NCBI RefSeq assembly: GCF_016907975.1
Contig: NZ_JAFBCY010000003.1
Location: forward strand, 248,001-312,000
Source: Methylopila capsulata
GTDB lineage: Bacteria; Pseudomonadota; Alphaproteobacteria; Rhizobiales; Methylopilaceae
DNA length: 64,000 nt
Direction: 5' to 3'
In this document: piece by piece, positions 54,746 through 63,236 of the stretch
How positions within the stretch are numbered: the first letter of the stretch is position 1
How the letters are laid out: each line of letters opens with the position of its first letter
Position numbers and translations under genes: made by a program
The notes under the pieces: model-generated
What the model saw: only the letters and a program-made list of their open reading frames with translations
Database searches by the model: none
What the model was told of the DNA's origin: nothing

Positions 54746-55696
54746 GTGTTCTCCCGCACAGCAGCGTCGCTCGCCGTCGCTTTCGGGGTGCTCGGCGTGG
54801 CTCCCGCCGCCCCGGCCCTCGCGCAGTCCCGCGTGATCGAAGCCCCGGACTACGTTCCCCGCGGCGAGCGCCGCGTGGTCGAGCGCCGCTACTACGACGA
54901 TGAAGCCCCGCGCTACGTCCGTCCGATGGAGTCGCGCCGCAACCTCGGCGGCGGTTTCATCGAGGAGATCTTCGGCGACGACGACGCGCCGTCCTACCGC
55001 GTCCGCCGGGTTCCGACGCAGCGCGAGCGGCAGGCCGAAACCCGCCGCGGCCGCATGGCGCTCGACGGCGGCTACGATCGCTACGGCGAACGCCGGGCCG
55101 TCCGCGCGCCCACATATCAGCGCTACGACTACCTCGACGACGACTTCAACGACCCCTATGCGCAGGACAATCCGCGCTATCTGGCTCCCCGCCAGCGGCT
55201 GGCCGGGCCGCCTTCGGCCGCCGGCGCCGGAAGCCCGGTTCGCCGCAGCGTCGACCCGAAGTTCGCCCGAACGACGGTGCCGTTCAACGGGCCGGAGCCG
55301 GCGGGCACGATCCTGATCGACACCAAGACGCGCTACCTCTACCTCGTGCAGGCCGACGGCACGGCGATCCGCTACGGCGTCGGCGTGGGCAAGGAAGGCT
55401 TCGGCTGGAAGGGCACGGAGACGATCTCGCAGAAGAAGGAATGGCCGGACTGGCGTCCGCCGGCGGAGATGCGCCAGCGGCGGCCGGAGCTGCCGGTGTT
55501 CATGGCCGGCGGCCCGAACAACCCGCTCGGCGCCCGCGCGCTGTACCTCGGCTCGACGCTCTACCGGATCCACGGCTCCAACGAGCCCTGGACGATCGGC
55601 CGCGCGGTCTCCTCCGGGTGCATCCGGATGACCAACGAAGACGTCACGGACCTGTATGAGCGGGTCGGCGTCGGCACCACCGTCAAGGTGATCTGA
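54746..55696 (+). CDS. L,D-transpeptidase (ErfK/YbiS/YcfS/YnhG type)
   Basis: A 316-residue exported protein. The GTG start (AGGAG 10 bases upstream) opens straight into a signal peptide (FSRTAASLAVAFGVLGVAPAAPALAQ). A Tyr/Arg-rich, probably disordered stretch (about 30-165) follows, then YkuD (about 185-316) with the signature HGSNEPWTIGRAVSSGCIRM, nucleophile Cys. It may cross-link peptidoglycan or anchor an outer-membrane protein to it. This is the second such enzyme in the window and only the catalytic domain is alike. A strong terminator follows. Confidence 0.9.
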   Translation: MFSRTAASLAVAFGVLGVAPAAPALAQSRVIEAPDYVPRGERRVVERRYYDDEAPRYVRPMESRRNLGGGFIEEIFGDDDAPSYRVRRVPTQRERQAETRRGRMALDGGYDRYGERRAVRAPTYQRYDYLDDDFNDPYAQDNPRYLAPRQRLAGPPSAAGAGSPVRRSVDPKFARTTVPFNGPEPAGTILIDTKTRYLYLVQADGTAIRYGVGVGKEGFGWKGTETISQKKEWPDWRPPAEMRQRRPELPVFMAGGPNNPLGARALYLGSTLYRIHGSNEPWTIGRAVSSGCIRMTNEDVTDLYERVGVGTTVKVI

Positions 55697-55729
55697 CGGC
55701 GCTTAAAAACGTTTCAGAAACATTAAGTT

Positions 55730-55765
55730 ACAGCCGACGTCGAAAAAAGCGACGTCGGCTGTTTA
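55730..55765 (+). terminator. Terminator after the second L,D-transpeptidase
   Basis: A perfect 13-bp stem ACAGCCGACGTCG / CGACGTCGGCTGT with a 7-base A-rich loop, followed by TTACG. It starts 33 bp after the stop codon. Confidence 0.8.
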
Positions 55766-55840
55766 CGTTCGGTCGACCATGAAACCGAATGGCCCGTCGC
55801 GCGTTGGGTGCTCGAGCTTTGTACCGCCGGAGTACCTGTC

Positions 55841-56203
55841 ATGGCGCCCTTCCGTGTTCTCATCCTTGAAGACGACGCTATCCTGGCCCTCGATCTCGAG
55901 ACGATCGTGTGCTGCTGGACCGACGCCGAAGTGACGGCCTGCCGCTCGATCGCGCAGGCCCGCAAGGCGCTGTCCGGCGGCTTCGACCTCGCGCTGCTCG
56001 ACATCGACGTGGTGGACGGCAAGTCCTACGAGTTCGCGGAGAGCCTCCGCAGCAGCAAGCTGCCCTTCGCCTTCGTCTCCGGCGCGATGCAGGACGACTG
56101 CCCGGAGACGCTGCGCGACGCCGCGTTCATCCCGAAGCCCTACACCCAGCGCGCGATCGAGAGCATCGTCGCCTCGGCCGCGGGCGGCCGTCGCCACCCC
56201 TGA
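55841..56203 (+). CDS. Single-domain response regulator receiver protein
   Basis: A 120-residue stand-alone receiver with no output domain. The acidic pair is Asp11-Asp12 (LILEDDAIL), the phospho-acceptor is Asp54 (ALLDIDVVDG), the conserved Ser is in FAFVSGAM and the Lys in FIPKPY. Such proteins in alphaproteobacteria serve as phosphate relays or sinks in stress and motility signalling. No histidine kinase gene is nearby. It is followed by a bidirectional terminator. Confidence 0.9.
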   Translation: MAPFRVLILEDDAILALDLETIVCCWTDAEVTACRSIAQARKALSGGFDLALLDIDVVDGKSYEFAESLRSSKLPFAFVSGAMQDDCPETLRDAAFIPKPYTQRAIESIVASAAGGRRHP

Positions 56204-56225
56204 CGGGGGGATCGCCAACCGCATG

Positions 56226-56265
56226 AAAAAAACCCCGCGCGGTTCGCCGCGCGGGGTTTTTTTGT
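56226..56265. terminator. Strong bidirectional terminator
   Basis: AAAAAAACCCCGCGCGG, a TTCG loop, then CCGCGCGGGGTTTTTTT. The stem is perfect, with A-tract on the left and T-tract on the right. It separates the rightward response regulator from the leftward small gene. Confidence 0.95.
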
Positions 56266-56293
56266 CCGGCCGCCGTCTGCGCGGCGGGCAAGG

Positions 56294-56479
56294 TCAGCGA
56301 CGGCTCGACGCCGGCGGCACGAAGCGGTCGAGGAACGAGCCCGCTCCGGAATCCTCGACCTCCGTCTCGCCGTCGTCGAGATCGCTTTCCGGCGACGCCG
56401 CAGCGGCCCGGACGGCGCCGGCGTCGAGGTGGGACGGGCGGATGATGGTCAGGGTGTCGAAATCACGTTCAGCGGCCAT
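56294..56479 (-). CDS. Small hypothetical protein
   Basis: A possible 61-residue acidic protein (AAERDFDTLTIIRPSHLDAGAVRAAAASPESDLDDGETEVE...). A CAGGAGTTC ribosome-site candidate lies just before the ATG and its end is close to the bidirectional terminator. These are the only supports. It is low-complexity and not recognisable as a family. It follows the DUF2076 gene in the same direction. Confidence 0.45.
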   Translation of the reverse strand: MAAERDFDTLTIIRPSHLDAGAVRAAAASPESDLDDGETEVEDSGAGSFLDRFVPPASSRR

Positions 56480-56549
56480 GGCTGAACTCCTGTAACAGCG
56501 ACCGGCGGCGCCGGTCGCGGGTGATGCCCCTCAGAAAAATCGGTCCTTC

Positions 56550-57278
56550 TCAGGCCCAGTCGTCGTCCGAAAAATCGTCGCCGCCGCCGGCGTCCTCCGC
56601 TCCGGTCAGCCCGGAGAACCAGCCTCCGCCGTCGGCGTTCGAAGCGTGGTCGTCCGCTGCGCCGTCCGACGCCGGCGTCTCGGCGACCTTGGCGGGCTCG
56701 GCGGCGGAGGCCTGCGCCTCATGGCCCCCGAACATCGACTGGATCCCTGAGAACAGCAGCGCGCCGCCGGCGACGCCGGCCGCCGTCTGCAGCGCCCCGC
56801 TCAGGAAGCCGCCGCCGCGCGACGGCTGAGGCTGCTGCTGACCGGGGACCTGCTGCGCATAGGGATCGCGGCCATAGCCCGGCTGGGCGTAGGGCTGGCG
56901 GTCGTAGGCGGGCCGCTGGCCATAGGCGAGCGGCTCCGGCTCGCGCGGACGTTCTCCGCCGCCGAACAGGCCGCCAAGGAAGCCTCCGCCGCCGCCGGTG
57001 GCGGCCGCCGCGCGCGGTCCCCAGGGCGACGGCTGGGCGCGCTCTGGTCCGGCCTGGACATCCTCGAGCGCCCGCTCCAGCTCATCGATCCGCCGCTGGG
57101 CGGCGTCGAGCCCCTGGTTCTGCATCACGATGGTCTGCGCCATCGCATAGGGCGCGTGCGGCTGTCGCTCGATCTGCTCGGCGATGAAGGCCTCCGCCTC
57201 CGGATCGCGGTAGGCGGTCTCCGCGCCGCGCACCCGCTCGAACAGGTCGGCGATCAGCTTGCGTTCTTCGGCGTTCAT
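56550..57278 (-). CDS. DUF2076 domain protein
   Basis: A 242-residue protein. The conserved N-terminal helices (MNAEERKLIADLFERV, AEAFIAEQIERQPHAPYAMAQTIVMQNQGLDAAQRRIDELE) define DUF2076. A Gly/Pro/Gln-rich low-complexity middle and the membrane-like GGFLSGALQTAAGVAGGALLFSGIQSMFGG segment follow. The tail is Asp-rich and ends DDFSDDDWA. The family is periplasmic or envelope-associated by reputation, without a known role. It is leftward, possibly co-transcribed with the small downstream gene. Confidence 0.85.
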   Translation of the reverse strand: MNAEERKLIADLFERVRGAETAYRDPEAEAFIAEQIERQPHAPYAMAQTIVMQNQGLDAAQRRIDELERALEDVQAGPERAQPSPWGPRAAAATGGGGGFLGGLFGGGERPREPEPLAYGQRPAYDRQPYAQPGYGRDPYAQQVPGQQQPQPSRGGGFLSGALQTAAGVAGGALLFSGIQSMFGGHEAQASAAEPAKVAETPASDGAADDHASNADGGGWFSGLTGAEDAGGGDDFSDDDWA

Positions 57279-57476
57279 GGCGGAACCCTCCCCAGATCCC
57301 AAACCTCAACAACGCCGAAGCTGGTGATTGGTTGTGGCGGGTTCCAGTTTTCGCCGTGTCGATTGTTTGACGAAGCGTCGATCTTTGGCGGCGGCTTGTC
57401 GCAGGCCCCTCTGCGGACCGATCCCCCGAGCGAAACGCCGGCGTCAGGAGCGAGACGAGCGAGGCTCGGAGCGCGC

Positions 57477-58814
57477 CTAAGCCGCGGCCTCCGGCCGCCG
57501 CTCGAACCCGCCGCCCTGCAGGGGCGCCGGCAGCGGGCCGCCGGTCGCCCAGTCCGCGAGCTCCACCGTGTGGACGCACGGCGTCGGGAGGCCGGAGCGG
57601 ATTTGGGTGAGGCAGCCGATGTTGCCGGCGGCGATCACATCCGCCCCGGTCTTCGCGAGGTTCGCGGCCTTCCGGTCGCGCAGGCGCGTCGCGATCTCGG
57701 GCTGGAGAATGTTGTAGGTGCCGGCCGAGCCGCAGCAGAGGTGCCCTTCCGCCGGCTCCTTCACCACGAAGCCGAGAGCACGGAGCACGTCCTTGGGCTC
57801 CTCCTTGATCTGCTGGCCGTGCTGGATCGAGCAGGCCGCGTGGTAGGCGACCGTCTGGCCCGTCTCACGCGTCGGCCTCAGCGGCAGCGTGGCGAGGACC
57901 TCCGAGACGTCCCTGGCCAACGCCGACACCCGCGCGGCCTTCTCGGCGTAGGCCGGATCCTCGCGCAGCATGAAGCCGTAGTCCTTGATGGTGGTGCCGC
58001 AGCCCGAGGTCGTCACCACGATCGCGTCGAGCCCGCCGGCGTCGATCGCCTTGGTCCAGGCGTCGACGTTGCGCCGGGCGCTGGCGAGGCTCTCCTCCTC
58101 GCGCCCCATGTGATGCACCAGCGAGCCGCAGCACCCCTCGCCTTCGGCATGCACCACCTCGACGCCGAAGCGGGTGAGCAGGCGGATCGTCGCGTCGTTG
58201 ATCGAGGGCTCCAGCACCTGCTGGGCGCAGCCCTGCAGCAGGGCCACGCGCGCCGTGCGCTCGCCCGCCGCCGGGAACACGCCGGGGCCCTCGTGCGCCG
58301 ACCGCGGCTCGGACTTCGCCGGCGCCAGCGCCAGCATCGCGCTGACGCTTTTAAGGCCGGGGACCCGCCCGAGCAGGGCCGCGAAGGGCTTGGCGAAGAC
58401 CGCGCCCGCGAGCGCCAGCCGGAACCGGCCGGGATAGGGCAGCACGGCCGCCAGCACCGCGCGCATGACGCGGTCGGGCAAGGGGCGCCGGTAGGTCTTC
58501 TCGATGTGCGCGCGAGCGTGGTCGACGAGGTGCATGTAGTTCACGCCGGAGGGGCACGTCGTCATGCAGGAGAGGCACGAGAGACAGCGGTCGACGTGGC
58601 GCACGACCTCTTCCGTCGCCGGCTTGTCCGCCTCGAGCATCTCCTTGATGAGGTAGATCCGGCCACGTGGGCTGTCGAGCTCGTCGCCCAGCAGCACGTA
58701 GGTCGGGCAGGTCGCGGTGCAGAACCCGCAATGCACGCAGGTGCGCAGGATCTTTTCGGAAGAGGCGAGCTGCGGGTCCGCGGCCAGGCGCTCGGGGGCG
58801 AAGGAGGTTTGCAT
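57477..58814 (-). CDS. glcF: Glycolate oxidase iron-sulfur subunit
   Basis: A 445-residue protein with two [4Fe-4S] motifs near the N-terminus, CVHCGFCTATCPTY and CLSCLSCMTTCPSG, and two CCG-type domains (GEGCCGSLVHHMG, HLCCGSAGTYNI). This is the GlcF layout: it passes electrons from the GlcD/GlcE flavin to the membrane during oxidation of glycolate to glyoxylate. It is third of the oxidase subunits here, separated from glcE by the DUF2585 gene. Confidence 0.94.
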   Translation of the reverse strand: MQTSFAPERLAADPQLASSEKILRTCVHCGFCTATCPTYVLLGDELDSPRGRIYLIKEMLEADKPATEEVVRHVDRCLSCLSCMTTCPSGVNYMHLVDHARAHIEKTYRRPLPDRVMRAVLAAVLPYPGRFRLALAGAVFAKPFAALLGRVPGLKSVSAMLALAPAKSEPRSAHEGPGVFPAAGERTARVALLQGCAQQVLEPSINDATIRLLTRFGVEVVHAEGEGCCGSLVHHMGREEESLASARRNVDAWTKAIDAGGLDAIVVTTSGCGTTIKDYGFMLREDPAYAEKAARVSALARDVSEVLATLPLRPTRETGQTVAYHAACSIQHGQQIKEEPKDVLRALGFVVKEPAEGHLCCGSAGTYNILQPEIATRLRDRKAANLAKTGADVIAAGNIGCLTQIRSGLPTPCVHTVELADWATGGPLPAPLQGGGFERRPEAAA

Positions 58815-58825
58815 GCGTGTGGGCC

Positions 58826-59434
58826 TTAACCGCGCATCGCCTGCCAGTCCCGGATCGCGTCGAGCGGGTGCAGGATCATGATGACGTTCAGAGTGAGGTT
58901 GTCGCGGATCACATAGAGCGCGATCAGCTCCATCGCGATGGCGGCGACGACGATGGTCCAGGTCGGCGCGAGCCGCGCGATGGTGAAGCCGAGCGCCATG
59001 AAACCGATGTCGGCGACCGAGTTCAGCACGCTGTCGCCCGCGAAGGCGTTGGAGACGGTGCCCTCGCGGTAGCGCTCGATGATGATCGGCGAGTTCTCCA
59101 GCAACTCCCAAAGGCCTTCGATCGCGACGGCCGCGACCAGCGCCGTCATCAGGGCGAGAGGCCGTCCGCGGAGACGCCCGACGAGGACCGCGAGCCCGTA
59201 AAACAGAAAGCCGTGGATGACGTGGCTGAGCGAGTACCAGTCGGAGACGTGCTGGGAGGTGCCGGCGTCGTTCGCGGCGCCGTGCCAGAGCTCGACCGTC
59301 CCGCAGGGGCAGATCGCGGGCCGGCCCATGGCGAGCAGCGTCGCCGCGAAACCCGCGACCAGCGCGAGCGCGACCCCGGCCCGCACCGCGCTGAAGGCCG
59401 CCGGGCGCGCGGACAGGCTGGCTTCAGCGGGCAT
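58826..59434 (-). CDS. DUF2585 (UPF0314) family membrane protein
   Basis: A 202-residue integral membrane protein with about five transmembrane segments. The family signature is CPCGTVELWHGAANDAGTSQHVSDWYSLSHVIHGFLFYG. The part EGLWELLENSPIIIERYREGTVSNAFAGDSVLNSVADIGFM is also characteristic. Function unknown. Its start overlaps the end of glcE by 11 bp and it ends 11 bp before glcF, so it is inserted into the glycolate oxidase operon. Confidence 0.9.
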   Translation of the reverse strand: MPAEASLSARPAAFSAVRAGVALALVAGFAATLLAMGRPAICPCGTVELWHGAANDAGTSQHVSDWYSLSHVIHGFLFYGLAVLVGRLRGRPLALMTALVAAVAIEGLWELLENSPIIIERYREGTVSNAFAGDSVLNSVADIGFMALGFTIARLAPTWTIVVAAIAMELIALYVIRDNLTLNVIMILHPLDAIRDWQAMRG

Positions 59435-60620
59435 GCATGCGCCCCAGGTTCAGCACGCCGGCGGGATCGAAGCTCGCCCGGAGGCCGGCGGTGAGGCGCG
59501 CGAGCGCCGGCGCCTCAGGCTCGAACACGTCGACCGCGGCCCGCACCGCGTCCGGCGCCCGCATCAGCGTGGCGTGGCCGCGCGCCTCGCGCACGATCGG
59601 ACGCAGCGTCGACGCGCCGGCGTCGCCCTCGGCGGAGGTCGCGACCCAGATCAGCCCGCCGCTCCAGTCGTAGATGTGCGCTTCCGCGAGCGGCCCCAGC
59701 CGCGCGACCACGCCCGGCCCCCGCGTGGGAGCGACCGAGACGCGCCACACCGCCCGCTCGGGCGCCCCCAGCAGCGACGCAGCTGCTCCGATCTCGCGCC
59801 ACAGCGTCCGGGAGGCCTCTGCGTCCAGCCGCGACGCCGTTCCGAAACCCTTGAGCCGCGCGGCGAGTTGGCCCGCGCGGTAGGCGACCTGGCTCTCGAA
59901 GTTCTCGAGCCTGAGGCAGGTGCGCGACGGCGCGCCGTTCAGCGCCGGCAGATGCGCCGCCCCGGAGACCTCGAACGGCGTCCCCATGCCTGCGCACAGC
60001 GCCGCGACGCCGTGGGCGTCGTCGAGGCCTTCGAGCACCAGCGTCGCCTCGGTCTCGGCGATCGGCAGCGTCTTGAAGGTCGCCTCGGTGACGACGCCCA
60101 GCACGCCGTGAGAGCCGCAGGCGAACTTCACGAGGTCGTAGCCCGTGACGTTCTTCATCACCCGGCCGCCGGAGCGGATGGTCTCGGCGCGCCCCGTCGT
60201 CAGCCGGACGCCGATCAGCGCGTCGCGCGCCGCGCCGGCGATGACGCGCCGCGGGCCCGACGCGTTGGTGGCGACCAGCCCGCCGACGGTGGGCTCGGCC
60301 GTCGTTCCATAGAGCGCGCGGTGGTCCAGGGGCTCGAACGCCAGCCGCTGCCCAACGCGGGCGAGCTCCGCCTCCACCTCCGCCACGGTCGTGCCGGCCT
60401 TCGCGGACACCACAAGCTCGGACGGCTCCAGCAGGGTGACGCCGGTCAGGCGCTCCGTGGACAAGGTGATCGCAGCCTGTACGGGACGGCCCAGCCCCGA
60501 ACGGCTGCCGGCGCCGCGGACGACGATCGGCGTCCCGGCCTCCGCCGCCTCGCGAATGGTCGCCTCGATCCCGGCTTCGTCAAAGGGGGAGACGGTTTCC
60601 ATGTGGTCGTCGCGGATCAT
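59424..60620 (-). CDS. glcE: Glycolate oxidase FAD-binding subunit
   Basis: A 398-residue flavin subunit of glycolate oxidase, a shortened GlcD relative. It has the PCMH-type FAD domain (PIVVRGAGSRSGLGRP, TVGGLVATNASGPRRV, VMKNVTGYDLVKFACGSHGVLGVVTEATFK) and a brief C-terminal domain ending RASFDPAGVLNLGRMHA. An alternative start six codons in (METVSPF, 60602) is possible. The upstream gap to glcD holds a palindromic repeat. Confidence 0.92.
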   Translation of the reverse strand: MIRDDHMETVSPFDEAGIEATIREAAEAGTPIVVRGAGSRSGLGRPVQAAITLSTERLTGVTLLEPSELVVSAKAGTTVAEVEAELARVGQRLAFEPLDHRALYGTTAEPTVGGLVATNASGPRRVIAGAARDALIGVRLTTGRAETIRSGGRVMKNVTGYDLVKFACGSHGVLGVVTEATFKTLPIAETEATLVLEGLDDAHGVAALCAGMGTPFEVSGAAHLPALNGAPSRTCLRLENFESQVAYRAGQLAARLKGFGTASRLDAEASRTLWREIGAAASLLGAPERAVWRVSVAPTRGPGVVARLGPLAEAHIYDWSGGLIWVATSAEGDAGASTLRPIVREARGHATLMRAPDAVRAAVDVFEPEAPALARLTAGLRASFDPAGVLNLGRMHAR

Positions 60621-60624
60621 TCGG

Positions 60625-60759
60625 CGCCACCCCCACCCCGTACCCCTCCCCGCAAGGGGGAGGGAGGACCCTGACGTTTCAGATCATTCTCAACAGCTGA
60701 GCCAAGCTCCACCGGTCCCCCTCCCCCCTGCGGGGAGGGGTTAGGGGTGGGGGTGGCGC
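60625..60759. repeat. GGGGAGGGG-type inverted repeat, copy 2
   Basis: Left arm 60625-60665 (CGCCACCCCCACCCC ... CCCCGCAAGGGGGAGG) pairs with right arm 60715-60759 (CCCCTCCCCCCTGCGGGG ... GGGGGTGGCG) around about 50 bp. It is related to the element at 35459-35587. It nearly fills the gap between glcD and glcE, again inside an operon. Confidence 0.8.
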
Positions 60760-60795
60760 AGGATCGAGCGCCGCGGACTGAAACCGCCTTCACTC

Positions 60796-62241
60796 TCACG
60801 CCGCGGCCTTCGCGATGCGGTTCTCCAGCGGGAACACCTTGGCGGGGTTCAGCAGCCAGGCCGGGTCGAACACCGACTTCACGCGCATCTGCTGCATCAG
60901 CTCGATGCGGGTGAACTGGGCCGTCATCAGGTCGCGCTTCTCGATGCCGACGCCGTGCTCGCCGGTGAGGCAGCCGCCGGCCTCGACGCAGGCGAGCAGG
61001 ATGTCCTCGCCGGCCCTCTCGGCCTTCGCGAGCGAGACAGGGTCGTTCATGTCGTAGAGCACCAGCGGGTGCAGGTTGCCGTCGCCGGCGTGGAAGATGT
61101 TCGCGACCTTGAGCCCCTGCGCCTCGCAGATCTCGCCGATGCGGGTCAACACCTCGGGCAGCTTGCCGGTCGGGATGGTGCCGTCCATGCAGATGTAGTC
61201 GGACACGCGGCCCATGGCGCCGAAGGCGGACTTGCGGCCCTTCCAGATCGCGGCGGCTTCGGCGAGCGTCTTGGCCTGCCGGGCGTAGGTCGCGCCATGC
61301 GCCTCGGCGATCGCGCCGATGCGGGCGAGTTGCTCGTCGATCTCGGCGGCGGAGCCCTCCACCTCGACGATCAGCATGGCGCCGACGTCGCGGGGATAGC
61401 CCGCCTTGGCGAAGTCCTCGCAGATGTCGATCGCGAGCTTGTCCATGTATTCGATCGCGACCGGCACGATGCCGGCGCCGAGCACCGCCGCGACGCAGGC
61501 GCCGGCGGCCTCGGGCGACGGGAAGCCGAACAGGATCGGCCGGGCGCCCTCCGCCAGCGGCAGAATGCGGAGCGTCGCCTCGGTGACGACGCCGAACTGG
61601 CCCTCGGAGCCGCAGATCAGGCCGAGCATGTCGAGGCCCGGCGCGTCGAGCGCGTCGCCGCCGATCTCGACGATCTCGCCCTTGAGCGTGACGAAGGTGA
61701 CGCCGAGCAGGTTGTTGGTGGTCACGCCGTACTTCAGGCAGTGCGCGCCGCCCGAGTTCATCGCGACGTTGCCGGCGATGGTGCAGGCGAGCTGCGAGGA
61801 GGGGTCGGGGGCGTAGAAGAAGCCCTCGTGGGCGATGGCGGCCGAGACGCCGAGGTTGGTGACGCCGGTCTGCACCCGCACGGTGCGGTTCGCGAGATCG
61901 ACGTCCAGCACCTTCGACATCTTGGCGACGCCGAGCACCACCGCGTCCTCTTGCGGCAGCGCGCCGCCCGCGAGCGAGGTTCCAGCGCCGCGCGGGATCA
62001 CCGGCACGCCCTCGCGGCTGCAGAAGGCCAGCACCTCGGCCACCTGCTCGGTGGTCGAGGGCAGCACGACCACCATGGGCACGCGGCGGTAGGCGGTGAG
62101 AGCGTCGCTCTCAAAAGCGCGGCGCTCGTCCTCGGAGACGATGACGCCCTCCCCCGGCACGATCGCCCGCAGCCCCGCGACGATGGCGTCGCGCCGGGCG
62201 AGGATCGTGGGATCGGGGGCGAGCAATGCGATGCCGCTCAT
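60796..62241 (-). CDS. glcD: Glycolate oxidase subunit GlcD
   Basis: The 481-residue main flavoprotein of glycolate oxidase. FAD-binding text VIPRGAGTSLAGGALP, GNVAMNSGGAHCLKYGVTTNNLLG and SEGQFGVVTEAT, and the C-terminal FHAGDGNLHPLVLYD and TGEHGVGIEKRD, match GlcD rather than the D-lactate or hydroxyglutarate dehydrogenases. It leads the leftward glcD-glcE-DUF2585-glcF operon and is divergent from lutA. Glycolate is oxidised to glyoxylate, feeding into C2 metabolism. Confidence 0.94.
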   Translation of the reverse strand: MSGIALLAPDPTILARRDAIVAGLRAIVPGEGVIVSEDERRAFESDALTAYRRVPMVVVLPSTTEQVAEVLAFCSREGVPVIPRGAGTSLAGGALPQEDAVVLGVAKMSKVLDVDLANRTVRVQTGVTNLGVSAAIAHEGFFYAPDPSSQLACTIAGNVAMNSGGAHCLKYGVTTNNLLGVTFVTLKGEIVEIGGDALDAPGLDMLGLICGSEGQFGVVTEATLRILPLAEGARPILFGFPSPEAAGACVAAVLGAGIVPVAIEYMDKLAIDICEDFAKAGYPRDVGAMLIVEVEGSAAEIDEQLARIGAIAEAHGATYARQAKTLAEAAAIWKGRKSAFGAMGRVSDYICMDGTIPTGKLPEVLTRIGEICEAQGLKVANIFHAGDGNLHPLVLYDMNDPVSLAKAERAGEDILLACVEAGGCLTGEHGVGIEKRDLMTAQFTRIELMQQMRVKSVFDPAWLLNPAKVFPLENRIAKAAA

Positions 62242-62461
62242 GGACGTTCGGTCTCCCTCGCCGCTTTTTGGTCTCGCGCGTCCCGCTGCGGCGGCGGAAC
62301 GCGCTGTCTTTCATATGCGCCCAGACGACGGATTGGGTCGTTCGACTTTCGGAGGCGCGTCGGACGCCCTTGCGCCGGCCGCCGCCGATGGCCCATGGTC
62401 GCCATCCGGTTCGTCCGCTTTACATTTGTTCGCGTCCCTGGAGTCGTTTCAAGTGGCGACG
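62242..62461. promoter_or_regulatory. Divergent control region of glcD and lutA
   Basis: A 220-bp gap between divergent 2-hydroxyacid oxidation operons. No gene. Regulation of both from here is likely, but I could not pick out an operator by eye. Confidence 0.4.
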
Positions 62462-63232
62462 ATGATTGATACGAAGCCCCGCGTCGGCCTGTTCGCGACC
62501 TGTCTCGTCGATCTCATCCGCCCGTCCGTCGGTTTCGCCGCGGCGAAGCTGATCGAGGACGCCGGCTGCGAGGTGGTCGTGCCGTCGCAGACCTGCTGCG
62601 GCCAGCCGGCCTTCAACTCCGGCGACCGGGCGACCTCGCGGGCGATCGCGCTTCAGGTCATGGACGCGTTCCAGGGCGTCGACTACGTCGTCGCGCCGTC
62701 CGGCTCCTGCGCCGGCATGCTGAAGAAGCACGTTCCCGAGCTGTTCGAGGGCGAGCCCGACCTCGCCCGCCGCGCCGCGGCGTTCTCCGCGAAGGTCCAC
62801 GAGCTGGTCTCGTTTCTGGTGGACGTGCGCGGCGTGACCTCGGTCGAGGCGCGGTTCGACGGCTCCGTCACCTACCACGACAGCTGCTCCGGCCTGCGCG
62901 AGCTCGGCGTGAAGACCCAGCCGCGGAAGCTGCTGGAGAGCGTCGACGGCCTGTCCATCTCCGAGATGCGCGATCCCGACGTGTGCTGCGGCTTCGGCGG
63001 CACCTTCGCGGTGAAGTACGGCGAGATCTCCGACGCGATCGTCGCCAAGAAGGCCGAGAACGTCTGGGCTTCCGAGGCCGGAACCCTGCTCGCGGGCGAC
63101 CTCGGCTGCCTCATGAACATGGCCGGCAAACTGCAGCGCCAGGGCCGCGAGGTGAAGGCGCGGCACGTCGCCGAGGTGCTCGCGGGGATGACGGACGAGC
63201 CGGCGATCGGCGAGCCGGCGGAGAAGGTGTGA
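62462..63232 (+). CDS. lutA: Lactate utilization protein LutA-type (CCG-domain Fe-S protein)
   Basis: A 256-residue protein with two CCG domains: FATCLVDLIRPSVGFAAAKLIEDAGCEVVVPSQTCCGQPAFNSGD and YHDSCSGLRELGV...DVCCGFGGTFAVKYGEIS. These are the hallmarks of LutA/YkgE, a subunit of the LutABC complex that oxidises L-lactate to pyruvate. It precedes lutB by 4 bp. The ATG used gives the standard family start (MIDTKPRVGLF). Confidence 0.93.
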   Translation: MIDTKPRVGLFATCLVDLIRPSVGFAAAKLIEDAGCEVVVPSQTCCGQPAFNSGDRATSRAIALQVMDAFQGVDYVVAPSGSCAGMLKKHVPELFEGEPDLARRAAAFSAKVHELVSFLVDVRGVTSVEARFDGSVTYHDSCSGLRELGVKTQPRKLLESVDGLSISEMRDPDVCCGFGGTFAVKYGEISDAIVAKKAENVWASEAGTLLAGDLGCLMNMAGKLQRQGREVKARHVAEVLAGMTDEPAIGEPAEKV

Positions 63233-63236
63233 TCCG

